NCBI GenBank assembly: GCA_036563645.1 | Contig: DATCMA010000004.1 | Span: 55,002 to 119,001, forward strand | Origin: DATCMA01 sp036563645 | GTDB taxonomy: Bacteria; Actinomycetota; Actinomycetes; Mycobacteriales; Micromonosporaceae | Length of the DNA: 64,000 nucleotides | Reading direction: 5' to 3' | In this document: piece after piece, positions 33,374 to 42,658 of the stretch | How positions within the stretch are numbered: position 1 is the stretch's first letter | Layout of the letters: each line of letters begins with the position of its first letter | Notes under the pieces: generated by a model | What the model saw: the letters and a program-made list of their open reading frames with translations, nothing else | Database searches by the model: none | Told to the model about the DNA's origin: nothing | Made by a program: the position numbers and the translations under genes

Positions 33374-35380
33374 GTGGATGAAATAGGACAATCGGGCAGC
33401 ACCGCACCGAAGGACATCGGTCACGGTGCGGCTCAGGGCGATGAGTCGAGCAGCGGTCGAGCCGCTGACGCCGCGTGGGCGCGCCCCGGTTTCACGTCCG
33501 GGCCTGACGAGGCGCTCTCGCCGTGGCGGCCGGATCCGGGAGCGCCGCGCCCGTGGGGCGAGCCGCCAGCCCCGCGTCCCGACGTGTTCGGGCCGCCGGT
33601 CGCGCCCGCCGCCCCGCCACACAACGGCGCGGGGGCGGAGAGCGCCGTGGTCGACCACCCTGGACTGCTGCCGTTGCCGACACCGGACAGTGCCCCGCCC
33701 TATCCCTACGAAGGCGATCTCGAAGACGCGGAGCGGGCAGCTCTGTCCACCCCAGACCCGTGGGTGAGCCGGCCAGGTCGGCACGCCCTGGAGGCGCCGA
33801 CACCGCCGGCCGGGTTGCCGCGCTGGAGCGAGCGCGGCGCCCCGCCGGGGCCCCGCGAGGAGGGTGGCATCCCCCTGCCGGGCGCGCTGCCCGCCGCGGT
33901 CGAGCGGCCCGTGCGCAGTGACCAACCACCCCTCATGGAACCGATCCCCAAGGAACGGTCGGCGCCCATCGAACGGCCTCGCCCGATTGGCGGGCAGGTG
34001 CCCGCCGAGTTTCGGGTGCAGCCGGGCACCGAGCCGATGACATTCGAACGTCCTCGTAAGGTGAGTTCTCCACGACCTGCCGACGGTGAGTGGTCATCGA
34101 TGAGTTGGCGGAACCCGGCGCCGGACGATCGGCCGGAGAAGGGGTACGAGCCGACTCGCCGGCAGGAGCCGGAAGCGGGCTCGTCGTCTGAGGACGCGTC
34201 CGATGTCACCCGCCCCACGCCGCCGCACGCCGGCCCCGAGCCCATCCACGGTGGACCGCGCGAGCCGACTCAGGGTGGATCACGTCCGAGTGATCCACCG
34301 TCTCCACCGTCCGCTGGACGACCCTTCCCCTCCTCCGACGACACGTTGCCGCAGCGGGTTCCCGCCGAGCCAGACGTGCCCACCGTGCCGGAGCCACCTG
34401 CCGTGGAACCCCCCGCCGAGACGCCCCACCTCGCCCGTATCGCCTCGCACCTGCGCCGTGACGACGTGCCGACACCGTCGGGGCGCGCGGAAAGCCTCGA
34501 CGTCCAGGCGATCCTCGCGGCGGTCCGGGAAGTCCCCGGGGTGCGGGACGCGTCCCTGCGAACCACCCCCGCCGGTACCCACAATCTCCGCCTCGACCTG
34601 GCCGATGGCGCGGATCCGGCCGAGGTGAGCCGCCGGGTGGCCCGGCTGTTGCAGGAGCGGATGGGGCTGGCTGCGGCACCGCGCAACCTGTCGCCGAGCG
34701 AACCGGAACCGCCCGCGCCGGGCACTCCACCGCCCGGGGCGCCTCCCGCGGCACCGGTGGAGCCGCAGCATCCGTCGCGGCGGCGCCGGGCGCGGCGGGT
34801 TGCGGATGAGGGAGACGCGGCGCCTCAGCTGGGCCAGGCCACGGACCCGGGCGCCGGTGGCGCCAGCGGCGCGGGCGCGCAACATCCGGTGACGACGGGC
34901 TCCGCGTACGCCGGCACACAGCTCACCACCACGGAGGTCGCGCCTCCGCGGCCGCTGAACACGGGCGGCCGTCCCGGCCCGCGGCTCGTGCTCGACCACG
35001 TCCAGGTGAGTACGTTCGGCCTGGACGCCACCGTGGAGGTTCGGCTGATCGCGGGGGAGCGGCGCGCGGTCGGGGTGGCGACCGGGCCGGCGGTCGACGG
35101 CTACATCCTGCGCCTGTGCGCAGCCGCCGCGGCGTCGGCGGTCAACGAGCTGCTGCGCGCGGCGGATGCGGGCGAGCAGCGGCGCCGGTGCTTCGTAGAG
35201 CACGCGGCCGTGGTGCCGTTCGGCACCTGCGAGGTCGCCACGGTCGTGGTGCTGCTGGTCTGCGATGGCTGGGTCGAGCAGCTCGCCGGTTCCGCGTTGG
35301 TCTCTGGGGACCCCCGGCAGGCGGCGGTTCGGGCGACGCTCGCCGCGGTCAACCGTCGCGTGGAGGGCCTGCTGGCGTAA
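33374..35380 (+). CDS. Large proline-rich protein with conserved C-terminal domain
   Basis: A 668-residue protein not recognised by family. Residues 1 to about 370 are low-complexity and Pro/Gly/Glu-rich. A short folded stretch at about 375-440 (DVQAILAAVREVPGVRDASLRTTPAGTHNLRLDLADGADPAEVSRRVARLLQERMGL) resembles a ferredoxin-like module. After another linker, residues about 535-668 form an alpha/beta domain (LVLDHVQVSTFGLDATVEVRLIAGERRAVG ... AAVNRRVEGLL). No signal peptide or membrane segment is seen. GAGGAG precedes the GTG. Location beside TetR, DUF3152 and MoeZ genes suggests a conserved but uncharacterised actinobacterial gene. Confidence 0.75.
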   Translation: MDEIGQSGSTAPKDIGHGAAQGDESSSGRAADAAWARPGFTSGPDEALSPWRPDPGAPRPWGEPPAPRPDVFGPPVAPAAPPHNGAGAESAVVDHPGLLPLPTPDSAPPYPYEGDLEDAERAALSTPDPWVSRPGRHALEAPTPPAGLPRWSERGAPPGPREEGGIPLPGALPAAVERPVRSDQPPLMEPIPKERSAPIERPRPIGGQVPAEFRVQPGTEPMTFERPRKVSSPRPADGEWSSMSWRNPAPDDRPEKGYEPTRRQEPEAGSSSEDASDVTRPTPPHAGPEPIHGGPREPTQGGSRPSDPPSPPSAGRPFPSSDDTLPQRVPAEPDVPTVPEPPAVEPPAETPHLARIASHLRRDDVPTPSGRAESLDVQAILAAVREVPGVRDASLRTTPAGTHNLRLDLADGADPAEVSRRVARLLQERMGLAAAPRNLSPSEPEPPAPGTPPPGAPPAAPVEPQHPSRRRRARRVADEGDAAPQLGQATDPGAGGASGAGAQHPVTTGSAYAGTQLTTTEVAPPRPLNTGGRPGPRLVLDHVQVSTFGLDATVEVRLIAGERRAVGVATGPAVDGYILRLCAAAAASAVNELLRAADAGEQRRRCFVEHAAVVPFGTCEVATVVVLLVCDGWVEQLAGSALVSGDPRQAAVRATLAAVNRRVEGLLA

Positions 35381-35644
35381 GCGGACGCCCGCGGCGGGCC
35401 GGCGGGTGTGACACGATGGTGGTCGATGCGACGCCTGGCGGTCACCCCAGGCTGCGCTCACGGCCGGGACGCGGGCACCGCGATCGACGCGCGACGCGGA
35501 CGCCGATCGACTCACGCGCGTGTGGGCGTGGCTGGCGGGGGACAGGCGCCGAGATAACGCGAAAGTGTCCCACATTGCCAGATTAGGCCAATATCGGCGA
35601 GTCTTGACCTGATCTGCCCCGATTTCGTGGCAGGCTGGGATGCC

Positions 35645-36583
35645 ATGTCGACATCGGTCACACACCAGCCCGGCGGCCCGCCCGGCGCCCGCCCTCACGA
35701 GGACGGGCCGGTGGACGCTGATTTCGCGCTCCGCCGCGATGGCGAGCCGCGGTCAGCCCGACGCGACAGCGCTTCGCGACTCGCCCGCGACCGGCGTCGC
35801 CACCGGCGGCGCCGCGCGCTGGTGCTCGTGGTCCTCCTCATCACCCTCGGACTGCTCGCGGTGGACTTGACGCGGGACGTGACCGAGCGGGCGCGCCCAG
35901 CCGCCGCCCCGACCACCCCATTCCCCGCGTCCACCGCGCCGACGGCCAACGGGGTGGTGGGGGAGGGGACGCCCAGCTCCTCGCCGAGCCCGACGCCCAG
36001 CCCGAGCGTCTCCATTCCCGTGACCGGGCCGGGCACGTTCCGCTACGCGACGGGGCAGGGCCCCATCCTCGGTACGGCCGGCACGCTGCGTCGGTTCCGC
36101 GTCGCGGTCGAGGACGGGATGGGGCAGGATCCGAACGAGTTCGCCGCGGCGGCCGAGCGCATCCTCGGTGACGAACGGAGCTGGATCGCCTCCCGGCAAG
36201 TCCGGTTCCAGCGCGTACCCCGCTCCGCTAACGCGGACTTCACCCTCTACTTGGCCACCGGCGGCACCTCAGAGCGCATGTGCGCTGAGGGAGGACTCCA
36301 CACGGAGAAATTCACGTCCTGCCGTCTCCCCGGCCAGGTGATCATCAACGTCGAGCGTTGGCTCCACGCCATCCCCGACTACGGAGCCCCGCTCGAGGTC
36401 TACCAGGCTTACGCGATCAACCATGAGGTGGGGCACCAGCTCGGGCACGGGCACGAGGCCTGCCCCGGTCCGGGGCGGCTCGCGCCGGTCATGCAACAGC
36501 AGACGTACGGCCTCAAAGGCTGCCGAGCCAACGCCTGGCCGTACGTCGACGGGCGGCGCTACGCCGGACCGCCGATACCGTAG
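35645..36583 (+). CDS. DUF3152 protein, membrane-anchored putative zinc metalloprotease
   Basis: A 312-residue protein with an Arg-rich cytoplasmic start, one membrane helix (about 60-78, ALVLVVLLITLGLLAVDL), a Pro/Ser/Thr linker and an outside domain. The outside domain carries NHEVGHQLGHGHEACPG, an extended HExxHxxGHxH zinc motif with catalytic Glu, plus conserved Cys residues (ERMCAEGG, TSCRLPGQV, KGCRANAWPYV). Proteolysis at the cell surface is inferred; substrates are unknown. ATG 35645 is preferred to GTG 35627. Confidence 0.88.
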   Translation: MSTSVTHQPGGPPGARPHEDGPVDADFALRRDGEPRSARRDSASRLARDRRRHRRRRALVLVVLLITLGLLAVDLTRDVTERARPAAAPTTPFPASTAPTANGVVGEGTPSSSPSPTPSPSVSIPVTGPGTFRYATGQGPILGTAGTLRRFRVAVEDGMGQDPNEFAAAAERILGDERSWIASRQVRFQRVPRSANADFTLYLATGGTSERMCAEGGLHTEKFTSCRLPGQVIINVERWLHAIPDYGAPLEVYQAYAINHEVGHQLGHGHEACPGPGRLAPVMQQQTYGLKGCRANAWPYVDGRRYAGPPIP

Positions 36584-36695
36584 GCCGTGAATATTCCCGA
36601 TCCCGGATGTCGGGCAGGTGAAGCTCCTCATGGTGTGAATCGGGACGGCGAGCGACAATGGCCGGGGACATTACTGACGATTCCGGGAGTTCATC

Positions 36696-37877
36696 GTGTC
36701 GTTGCCCCCGCTCGTCGAGCCGGCTGCCGAGCTCACTGTTGACGAGATTCGCCGCTATTCGCGCCATCTGATCATCCCCGATGTCGGGGTGACCGGGCAG
36801 AAGCGGCTAAAAAACGCGCGTGTGCTCTGCGTCGGTGCCGGTGGTCTCGGCTCACCCGCGTTGATGTACCTGGCCGCGGCTGGGGTGGGCACACTCGGCG
36901 TCGTCGACTTTGACACAGTCGACGAGTCGAACCTGCAGCGTCAGGTGATCCACAGCCAGGCTGACGTCGGCCGGCTGAAGGTGGAGTCCGCGGCGGAGAC
37001 CGTGCGCGGGATCAACCCGCTGATCAACGTGGTGGTCCACAACACCGCGCTGAACCGGGACAACGTCCGCGAGATCTTCAGCCAATACGACCTCATCGTC
37101 GACGGCACCGACAACTTCGCGACCCGGTACATGGTCAACGACGCGGCGGTCCTGCTCGGCAAGCCGTACGTCTGGGGTTCGATCTACCGCTTCGACGGCC
37201 AGGTGTCCGTCTTCTGGGCCGAGCACGGCCCCTGCTACCGATGCCTGTACCCGGAGCCCCCGCCGCCGGGCATGGTCCCCTCCTGCGCTGAGGGTGGCGT
37301 GCTCGGCGTGCTGTGCGCCTCCATCGGCTCCATCCAGGTCACCGAGGCGATCAAGGTGATCACTGGCGTCGGCGAGCCGCTCGTCGGCCAGCTCATGATC
37401 TACGACGCCTTGGAGATGACCTACCGCAAGATCAAGGTCCGGAAGGACCCGAACTGCGTGCTGTGCGGCGAGAACCCGACCCTCACCGACCTGCTGGAGG
37501 ACTACGAGGACTTCTGCGGCGCGGTGTCGGCGGAGGCCGAGCAGGCGGTCGTCGGCTCGACCATCACGGCGCGCGAGCTCAAGGAGTGGATGGACGCCGG
37601 GAAGGACATCTTCCTCGTCGACGTGCGCGAGCCGGCCGAGTACGAGATCGTGCGGATTCCGGGCTCGACGCTCATCCCGAAGGGGGAGATCCTCTCCGGG
37701 GAGGCGCTGTCCCGGCTGCCGCAGGACAAGCAGATCGTCCTGCACTGCAAGTCCGGGGTGCGCTCGGCCGAGGCGCTCGCTGCGCTCAAGGCCGCCGGCT
37801 TCCGGGACGCCGTGCACGTCCAGGGCGGCGTGCTCGCCTGGATCAAGCAGGTCGACCCCTCCCTGCCGACCTACTGA
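36696..37877 (+). CDS. moeZ: Adenylyltransferase/sulfurtransferase MoeZ
   Basis: A 393-residue E1-like enzyme with C-terminal rhodanese domain. The adenylating part has GAGGLGSPALMYLAAAGVG, DNFATRYMVND and the zinc Cys pairs CYRC and CVLC; the rhodanese part (about 285-393) has the persulfide Cys C351 in LHCKSGVRSAEAL. It activates C-termini of sulfur-carrier proteins (CysO, MoaD, ThiS-like) and loads sulfur for cysteine, molybdopterin and related synthesis. Length and order match actinobacterial MoeZ. A 15-bp terminator follows. Confidence 0.96.
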   Translation: MSLPPLVEPAAELTVDEIRRYSRHLIIPDVGVTGQKRLKNARVLCVGAGGLGSPALMYLAAAGVGTLGVVDFDTVDESNLQRQVIHSQADVGRLKVESAAETVRGINPLINVVVHNTALNRDNVREIFSQYDLIVDGTDNFATRYMVNDAAVLLGKPYVWGSIYRFDGQVSVFWAEHGPCYRCLYPEPPPPGMVPSCAEGGVLGVLCASIGSIQVTEAIKVITGVGEPLVGQLMIYDALEMTYRKIKVRKDPNCVLCGENPTLTDLLEDYEDFCGAVSAEAEQAVVGSTITARELKEWMDAGKDIFLVDVREPAEYEIVRIPGSTLIPKGEILSGEALSRLPQDKQIVLHCKSGVRSAEALAALKAAGFRDAVHVQGGVLAWIKQVDPSLPTY

Positions 37878-37924
37878 GCGTTCGGGAGATCCTTGCGGGA
37901 ATCTCCGCGATCACACGGGCGTGA

Positions 37925-37957
37925 GACGGGCCCCGGCGCACCGCGCCGGGGCCCGTC
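37925..37957. terminator. Bidirectional terminator between moeZ and proA
   Basis: A perfect 15-bp stem, GACGGGCCCCGGCGC (37925-37939) with GCGCCGGGGCCCGTC (37943-37957), and a three-base loop. It lies between two convergent genes and can serve both strands; no T-run is present. Confidence 0.75.
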
Positions 37958-38006
37958 GACGTCAGGTGGCGGAGACGGACGCGCCGTGGCCTGACGCACG
38001 CAAGCG

Positions 38007-39251
38007 TCAGGTGCGGATGTGCCCGTCGCCGGTGACGACGTACTTCGTCGACGTGAGCTCGGGCAGCCCCATCGGACCGCGCGCGTGGAGCTTCTGCGTC
38101 GAGATCCCGATCTCCGCGCCGAAACCGAACTCGCCACCGTCCGTGAAGCGCGTCGACGCGTTGACCATCACCGCGGCGGCGTCGACCCGGGCGACGAACT
38201 CCCGAGCCGCGGCGACCGACTCGGTGACGATGGCTTCGGTGTGCCCGGTGCCGTACCGCCGAATGTGCTCGATCGCGGCGTCGAGCGAGTCGACCACCGC
38301 CACGGAGATGTCCGCCGAGAGGTACTCGGTCGCGTAGTCCTCCTCGGTGGCCGGCACCACCTTGTCGGAGTACGCGGCGACCTCGGGCGACCCGTGCACG
38401 GTCACCCCGGCCTCGTCCAGCGCGGCCAACACCCGCGGCAGGAACGTCGGCGCGATGTCCGCGTGCACGAGCAGGGACTCGGCGGTGTTGCACACCGAGA
38501 GCCGCTGCGTCTTGGAGTTGATCGTGATTGCCAGCGCCTTCTCGAGGTCCGCGGCGGCGTCCACGTAGACGTGGCAGTTGCCCACCCCGGTCTCGATGAC
38601 GGGGACCGTCGACTCCTCGACCACGCTGCGGATGAGCGAGGCGCCACCGCGCGGGATGAGCACGTCCACCAGGCCCCGCGCGCGCATGAGCTCCTTGACC
38701 GACTCGCGCGAGGTCGCGTCCACCAGCTGCACGGCGTCCGCGGGCAGCCCGACCTGCGCGATCGCCTCGCGCAGCACGGCGACGATCGCGGTGTTCGACC
38801 GCAGCGCGGAGGAGGAGCCGCGCAGCAACACCGCGTTGCCGGATTTGAGGCAGATGCCGGCCGCGTCCGCAGTGACGTTGGGACGCGCCTCGTAGATGAC
38901 ACCCACCACGCCGAACGGCACCCGGATCTGGCGCAGCTCCAGCCCGTTGGGCAGGGTCGCCCCGCGCACGACCTCACCGACCGGGTCAGGGAGGGCGGCC
39001 ACCTGCCGGAGCCCATCGGCCATGCCGCGAATCCGGTCGGGGGAGAGCGCGAGCCGGTCGAGCAGCGCCGCGGAGAGACCGGCCGAGCGCCCGGCCGCGA
39101 GGTCCGCCTCGTTGGCCTCCAGGATTTCCGAGGAACGGGCGACCAAGGCGTCGGCCATCGCCAGCAGCGCCGCGTCCTTGACCGCGCGCTTCGCCGTCGC
39201 CAGCTCGTTCGCCGCTGCGCGGGCCCGGTGCGCCTGCTCGTTGACGCTCAT
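38007..39251 (-). CDS. proA: Gamma-glutamyl phosphate reductase
   Basis: A 414-residue enzyme for the second step of proline synthesis, the NADPH reduction of gamma-glutamyl phosphate. IYEARPNVTADAAGICLKSGNAVLLRGSSSALRSN is the family block, and the catalytic Cys lies in SKTQRLSVCNTAESLLV. It follows proB on the minus strand with a 60-base gap. ATG 39251 or GTG 39254 are both usable, with AAGGAG upstream. Confidence 0.97.
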   Translation of the reverse strand: MSVNEQAHRARAAANELATAKRAVKDAALLAMADALVARSSEILEANEADLAAGRSAGLSAALLDRLALSPDRIRGMADGLRQVAALPDPVGEVVRGATLPNGLELRQIRVPFGVVGVIYEARPNVTADAAGICLKSGNAVLLRGSSSALRSNTAIVAVLREAIAQVGLPADAVQLVDATSRESVKELMRARGLVDVLIPRGGASLIRSVVEESTVPVIETGVGNCHVYVDAAADLEKALAITINSKTQRLSVCNTAESLLVHADIAPTFLPRVLAALDEAGVTVHGSPEVAAYSDKVVPATEEDYATEYLSADISVAVVDSLDAAIEHIRRYGTGHTEAIVTESVAAAREFVARVDAAAVMVNASTRFTDGGEFGFGAEIGISTQKLHARGPMGLPELTSTKYVVTGDGHIRT

Positions 39252-39311
39252 CACTCTTATCTCCTTCGTCTCAGGGAAGGCCCGGGAGGTACGCGGGGCT
39301 GCGGAACCCCG

Positions 39312-40421
39312 TCACAACAGGACCAGGTCGTCGCGGTGCACGACCTCACGTTCGTACTCGGGGCCGAGCTCGGCGGCGAGTTCGTCGGTGGACCGGCCCA
39401 GCAGCGCCGGCAGCTCGACCGCGTCGTAGTTGACGAGCCCGCGCGCCACGGGCTGACCGGACTCGTTCACGAGATCGACGGGGTCGCCTGCGGTGAACGA
39501 TCCGTCCACGGCGGTGATGCCGGCGGGCAGGAGGGACTTGCGCCCCACCACCACCGCGTGCACGGCGCCCGCGTCGAGGTGCAGTCGACCCCGCGGGGTC
39601 GTGGCGTGCGCCAGCCAGAAGAGCCGCGCCGCCGGGCGTTTCGGCGCCGGGTGGAACAGGGTGCCGACCGGCTCACCGGCGAGAGCGGCGGCGGCGAGCG
39701 TCGCCGAGGTCAGCACGACGGGAATGCCGGCGCGGGTCGCGATCCGCGCCGCCTCCACCTTGGTCACCATGCCGCCGGTGCCGACCCCCGCCCGGCCCGC
39801 TTTGCCGAGGGTCACCCCCGCGAGGTCCTCGTCGTGGCGGACCTCCGGAATGCGGGCAACCCCCGGACGGGACGGATCGCCGGTGTAGAGGGCGTCGACG
39901 TCCGAGAGCAGGACGAGCAGGTCGGCCTCCACGAGGGCGGCGACCAGAGCGGCGAGGCGATCGTTGTCGCCAAACCGGATCTCGTCCGTGGCGACGGTGT
40001 CGTTCTCGTTGACGATCGGGATCGCCCCGAAGTCGAGCAGCTTCCGGAGGGTGCGGTACGCGTTGCGGTAGCGAGCCCGCCGGGTGACGTCGTCCACGGT
40101 GAGCAGCACCTGGCCCACGGTGAGCCCATGCCGGGCGAAGCTCGTCGTGTAGTGCCCGATCAGCAGTCCTTGGCCCACGCTCGCCGCCGCTTGCTGCCGG
40201 GCGAGGTCACGCGGGCGATGGGTGAGCCCGAGTGGAGCGAGACCGGCGGCGATGGCACCGGAGGAGACGAGGACGACCTCCCGTCCTTGCGAGGCGAACT
40301 CGGCCAACACCGATGTCAGGGCATCGACCCGGTCAGTGTCGAGGCCGCCGGCCGCAGTGGTCAGCGAAGAGGAACCGACCTTTACCACGACCCGCCGGGC
40401 CGTCGTCACGACGTCACGCAC
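39312..40421 (-). CDS. proB: Glutamate 5-kinase
   Basis: An enzyme of about 369 residues for the first step of proline synthesis, with an amino-acid kinase domain (VVVKVGSSSLT, LVSSGAIAAGL, NENDTVATDEIRFGDNDRLAALVA) and a C-terminal PUA domain (about 275-360). The GTG at 40421 is used; TTG 40442 would add seven residues. obg does not precede it here, unlike in many actinobacteria. It is transcribed before proA. Confidence 0.96.
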   Translation of the reverse strand: MRDVVTTARRVVVKVGSSSLTTAAGGLDTDRVDALTSVLAEFASQGREVVLVSSGAIAAGLAPLGLTHRPRDLARQQAAASVGQGLLIGHYTTSFARHGLTVGQVLLTVDDVTRRARYRNAYRTLRKLLDFGAIPIVNENDTVATDEIRFGDNDRLAALVAALVEADLLVLLSDVDALYTGDPSRPGVARIPEVRHDEDLAGVTLGKAGRAGVGTGGMVTKVEAARIATRAGIPVVLTSATLAAAALAGEPVGTLFHPAPKRPAARLFWLAHATTPRGRLHLDAGAVHAVVVGRKSLLPAGITAVDGSFTAGDPVDLVNESGQPVARGLVNYDAVELPALLGRSTDELAAELGPEYEREVVHRDDLVLL

Positions 40422-40513
40422 CCACCCATTGTGCTCGCCCAAGGTCGACGGGCGCGCGGCGCCTAGCCGGTCGTCGGTCGCCGCAACGGGCGATCCGTCC
40501 CTAGGGTGGGTCC

Positions 40514-40822
40514 GTGACGTATGAGGAATACGTCGAGACCGTCCTCTGCGTGGTGGAGCGGATTCCGCCGGGCCGGGTCATGTCGTACGGTGCGATCGCC
40601 GCGTACCTCGCGGCGCAGTCAGGGCGGGCCTCGCCACGGCTGGTCGGCGCCATCCTCGCCCGATACGGCGGCGGCGTGCCCTGGCACCGCGTGGTCACCA
40701 GCGCGGGTCGCCTGCCCCCGGGCCACGAGGCGGAGGCCCGCCGTCGGCTCGCCGCGGAAGGGGTCACCTTTCGGGATGGGCGCGTCGACATACGGGCGCA
40801 TCGCTGGTGGCCCGTGCCGTGA
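40514..40822 (+). CDS. Alkyltransferase-like (Atl/MGMT-related) protein
   Basis: A 102-residue protein matching the C-terminal DNA-binding domain of O6-alkylguanine transferases. The active-site PCHR is PWHRVV, with Trp in place of Cys, which defines Atl proteins that bind alkylated bases without repairing them and hand them to nucleotide-excision repair. MSYGAIAAYL and the winged helix are present. TAGGGT at 40502-40507 lies six bases before the GTG, with no ribosome site, so the message is probably leaderless. Confidence 0.9.
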   Translation: MTYEEYVETVLCVVERIPPGRVMSYGAIAAYLAAQSGRASPRLVGAILARYGGGVPWHRVVTSAGRLPPGHEAEARRRLAAEGVTFRDGRVDIRAHRWWPVP

Positions 40823-40869
40823 GGCGGGCGGGCTGTGGTTGACTGTGTGCGGGGAGGAAGGAGCCGAAG

Positions 40870-41508
40870 GTGCAGCAGCCGGCGGTGCTCGGCGAACCGA
40901 TCCGGTTCGTGTTGAACTGGGGCCGCCGCTATTCCCTGTGGGTTTTCAACTTCGGACTCGCCTGCTGCGCGGTCGAGTTCATCGCCGCGAGCATGGGGCG
41001 GCACGACGTCACGCGGCTCGGCGTGATCCCGTTCGCGCAGGGTCCGCGCCACGCGGACCTGATGGTCGTCTCGGGCACGGTCACCGACAAAATGGCCCCG
41101 GCGATCAAGCGGGTCTACGACCAGATGCCCGAGCCGAAGTACGTCATCTCCTTCGGGTCCTGCGCCAACTGCGGTGGCCCGTACTGGGATTCGTACTCGG
41201 TGACCAAGGGCGTCGATCAGCTGATTCCCGTCGACGTCTATGTGCCGGGGTGTCCGCCGCGGCCGGAGGCGCTGCTCCACGGCATCCTGCGCCTGCACGA
41301 GAAGATCACCAACGAGCAGCCGGGCAGCGGCGAGATGGCGCGTCCGGATTCGGTGGCCGTCTCGACCGCGCGCTCCGCGCCGGCCTCGGCCGCCGCGTTG
41401 AGCGCGCCGCTGGTACCTCCGCCGCCCCACCCCGCCGCCTCGGCCGACGCGGCGGGCGAGGGGCAGGGCGAGACATCCGCCTCCCCCGGGCGCCGCGTCA
41501 GCCCGTGA
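40870..41508 (+). CDS. nuoB: NADH-quinone oxidoreductase subunit B
   Basis: A 212-residue Complex I subunit that holds iron-sulfur cluster N2. The cluster Cys residues are visible in GLACCAVEF, GSCANCGGPY and VPGCPPRPE. The last 60 residues are a Pro/Ala/Ser-rich tail not found in standard NuoB. GAAGGAG precedes the GTG. The neighbours nuoA and nuoD are absent: an antisense dehydrogenase gene overlaps the 3' end by 11 bases and separates nuoB from nuoC. Confidence 0.93.
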   Translation: MQQPAVLGEPIRFVLNWGRRYSLWVFNFGLACCAVEFIAASMGRHDVTRLGVIPFAQGPRHADLMVVSGTVTDKMAPAIKRVYDQMPEPKYVISFGSCANCGGPYWDSYSVTKGVDQLIPVDVYVPGCPPRPEALLHGILRLHEKITNEQPGSGEMARPDSVAVSTARSAPASAAALSAPLVPPPPHPAASADAAGEGQGETSASPGRRVSP

Positions 41509-42553
41509 GGAATTCGAGCACGACCTTGATGTCCTCGCCGGTGCTCGCGTACGCCTCGGTGTAGCGCGCGAGGGGGCACCGCCTCGTGATCATCTTGGCG
41601 AGCCAGGTGGGGTCGGCGCGCCGGAGGACGTCCGCGGCCTGCGCCCAATGCCGGCGGTTGGCGTTCACCGCTCCGAATACCGCGGTGTTGCGCAGGACGA
41701 GGTCCCGGACGAAGACCGTGGTGTCCACGCCGTCGCGTCGCTGACCCGCTCCGACGCCGAGGAGACAGATGACGGCGTTCGGGCCGGCCACGCGCAACAC
41801 GTCGAGAACGACGCTGTCGACGCCGGTGCATTCGACGACGACGTCGGGCGTGATGTCCAGCTCCAGGACTGAGCCGGCGTGGTAGGTGCCGCCGAGATCA
41901 GCGACCAGCTCGGCCTTGAGGCCCCCGCTGCCCCGCGCCAGCACGTGGACGTCGAGCCCGCGCTGCGCGGCGACGAGCGCGGCGAGCAGGCCGATGGGGC
42001 CAGCCCCGGTGATCAGCGCGACGCGCGGCTCCCACCGTCCGCGCTGCCCGATCCGATCGATGTGCTCCCACGCCTTGGCCACGACGCTGGCCGGTTCCAG
42101 CAGGACCCCGGATTCGCCGAGCCGCGGATCGAGCCGAATCAGGCAGTCCGGAGGCATGCGCCAGCGCTCCCGGGCGAAGCCGGGTAGCCCGAGGATGCCG
42201 TGCTCGCGGTAGCGGCCGTTGCGGCATAAGTCCCATTCGCCGACCGCGCAGTTGAGACAGGGCTCCGGGTCGGGGCGGCGCACGATACCGGCGACGAGGT
42301 CACCCGGGCGGAGCGTGCCGGTGGGATCGGCGAGGACCCGGCCGACGGACTCGTGCCCGAGCACCAGCGTGTCGGAGCCGGCCGGCGCCTGTCCGTACTC
42401 ACCCGCGATGATCTCCCGGTCGGTCCCGCAGATGCCGACGGCGATCGTCTCGACGAGGACCGCGCCCTCGGCCTCGGGTGGCTCGGGGAGGTCGTCGAGG
42501 CGGAGCGAATCCTTGACTCCTGGGGTGACGCAGATTGCCCGCATTGGCGCCAT
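41498..42553 (-). CDS. Zinc-type alcohol/glucose dehydrogenase (medium-chain)
   Basis: A 351-residue medium-chain dehydrogenase closest in look to archaeal-type glucose 1-dehydrogenases. GICGTDREIIAGEYG and LGHESVG supply the catalytic zinc site; structural zinc Cys are in PCLNCAVGEWDLC; the NAD(P) motif is ITGAGPIGLLAALVAA. It runs against the nuo genes and overlaps nuoB by 11 bases. AGGAACA precedes the ATG. The substrate is inferred as an aldose or other alcohol. Confidence 0.9.
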   Translation of the reverse strand: MAPMRAICVTPGVKDSLRLDDLPEPPEAEGAVLVETIAVGICGTDREIIAGEYGQAPAGSDTLVLGHESVGRVLADPTGTLRPGDLVAGIVRRPDPEPCLNCAVGEWDLCRNGRYREHGILGLPGFARERWRMPPDCLIRLDPRLGESGVLLEPASVVAKAWEHIDRIGQRGRWEPRVALITGAGPIGLLAALVAAQRGLDVHVLARGSGGLKAELVADLGGTYHAGSVLELDITPDVVVECTGVDSVVLDVLRVAGPNAVICLLGVGAGQRRDGVDTTVFVRDLVLRNTAVFGAVNANRRHWAQAADVLRRADPTWLAKMITRRCPLARYTEAYASTGEDIKVVLEFLTG

Positions 42554-42658
42554 TGTTCCTGGCCAGGCGGTGCGCCGCGGGGAAACGCCGGCGGCGAGGG
42601 CCGAGCGGCCGATGGTGCATCGTCGGATCGATGGCCCACTCCCGCCTAGGATCGGCGC

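Noticed and set aside
38019..40466. An 815-residue frame antisense to proA and proB
   Set aside because: It spans two conserved genes and the gap between them and has no recognisable motif.
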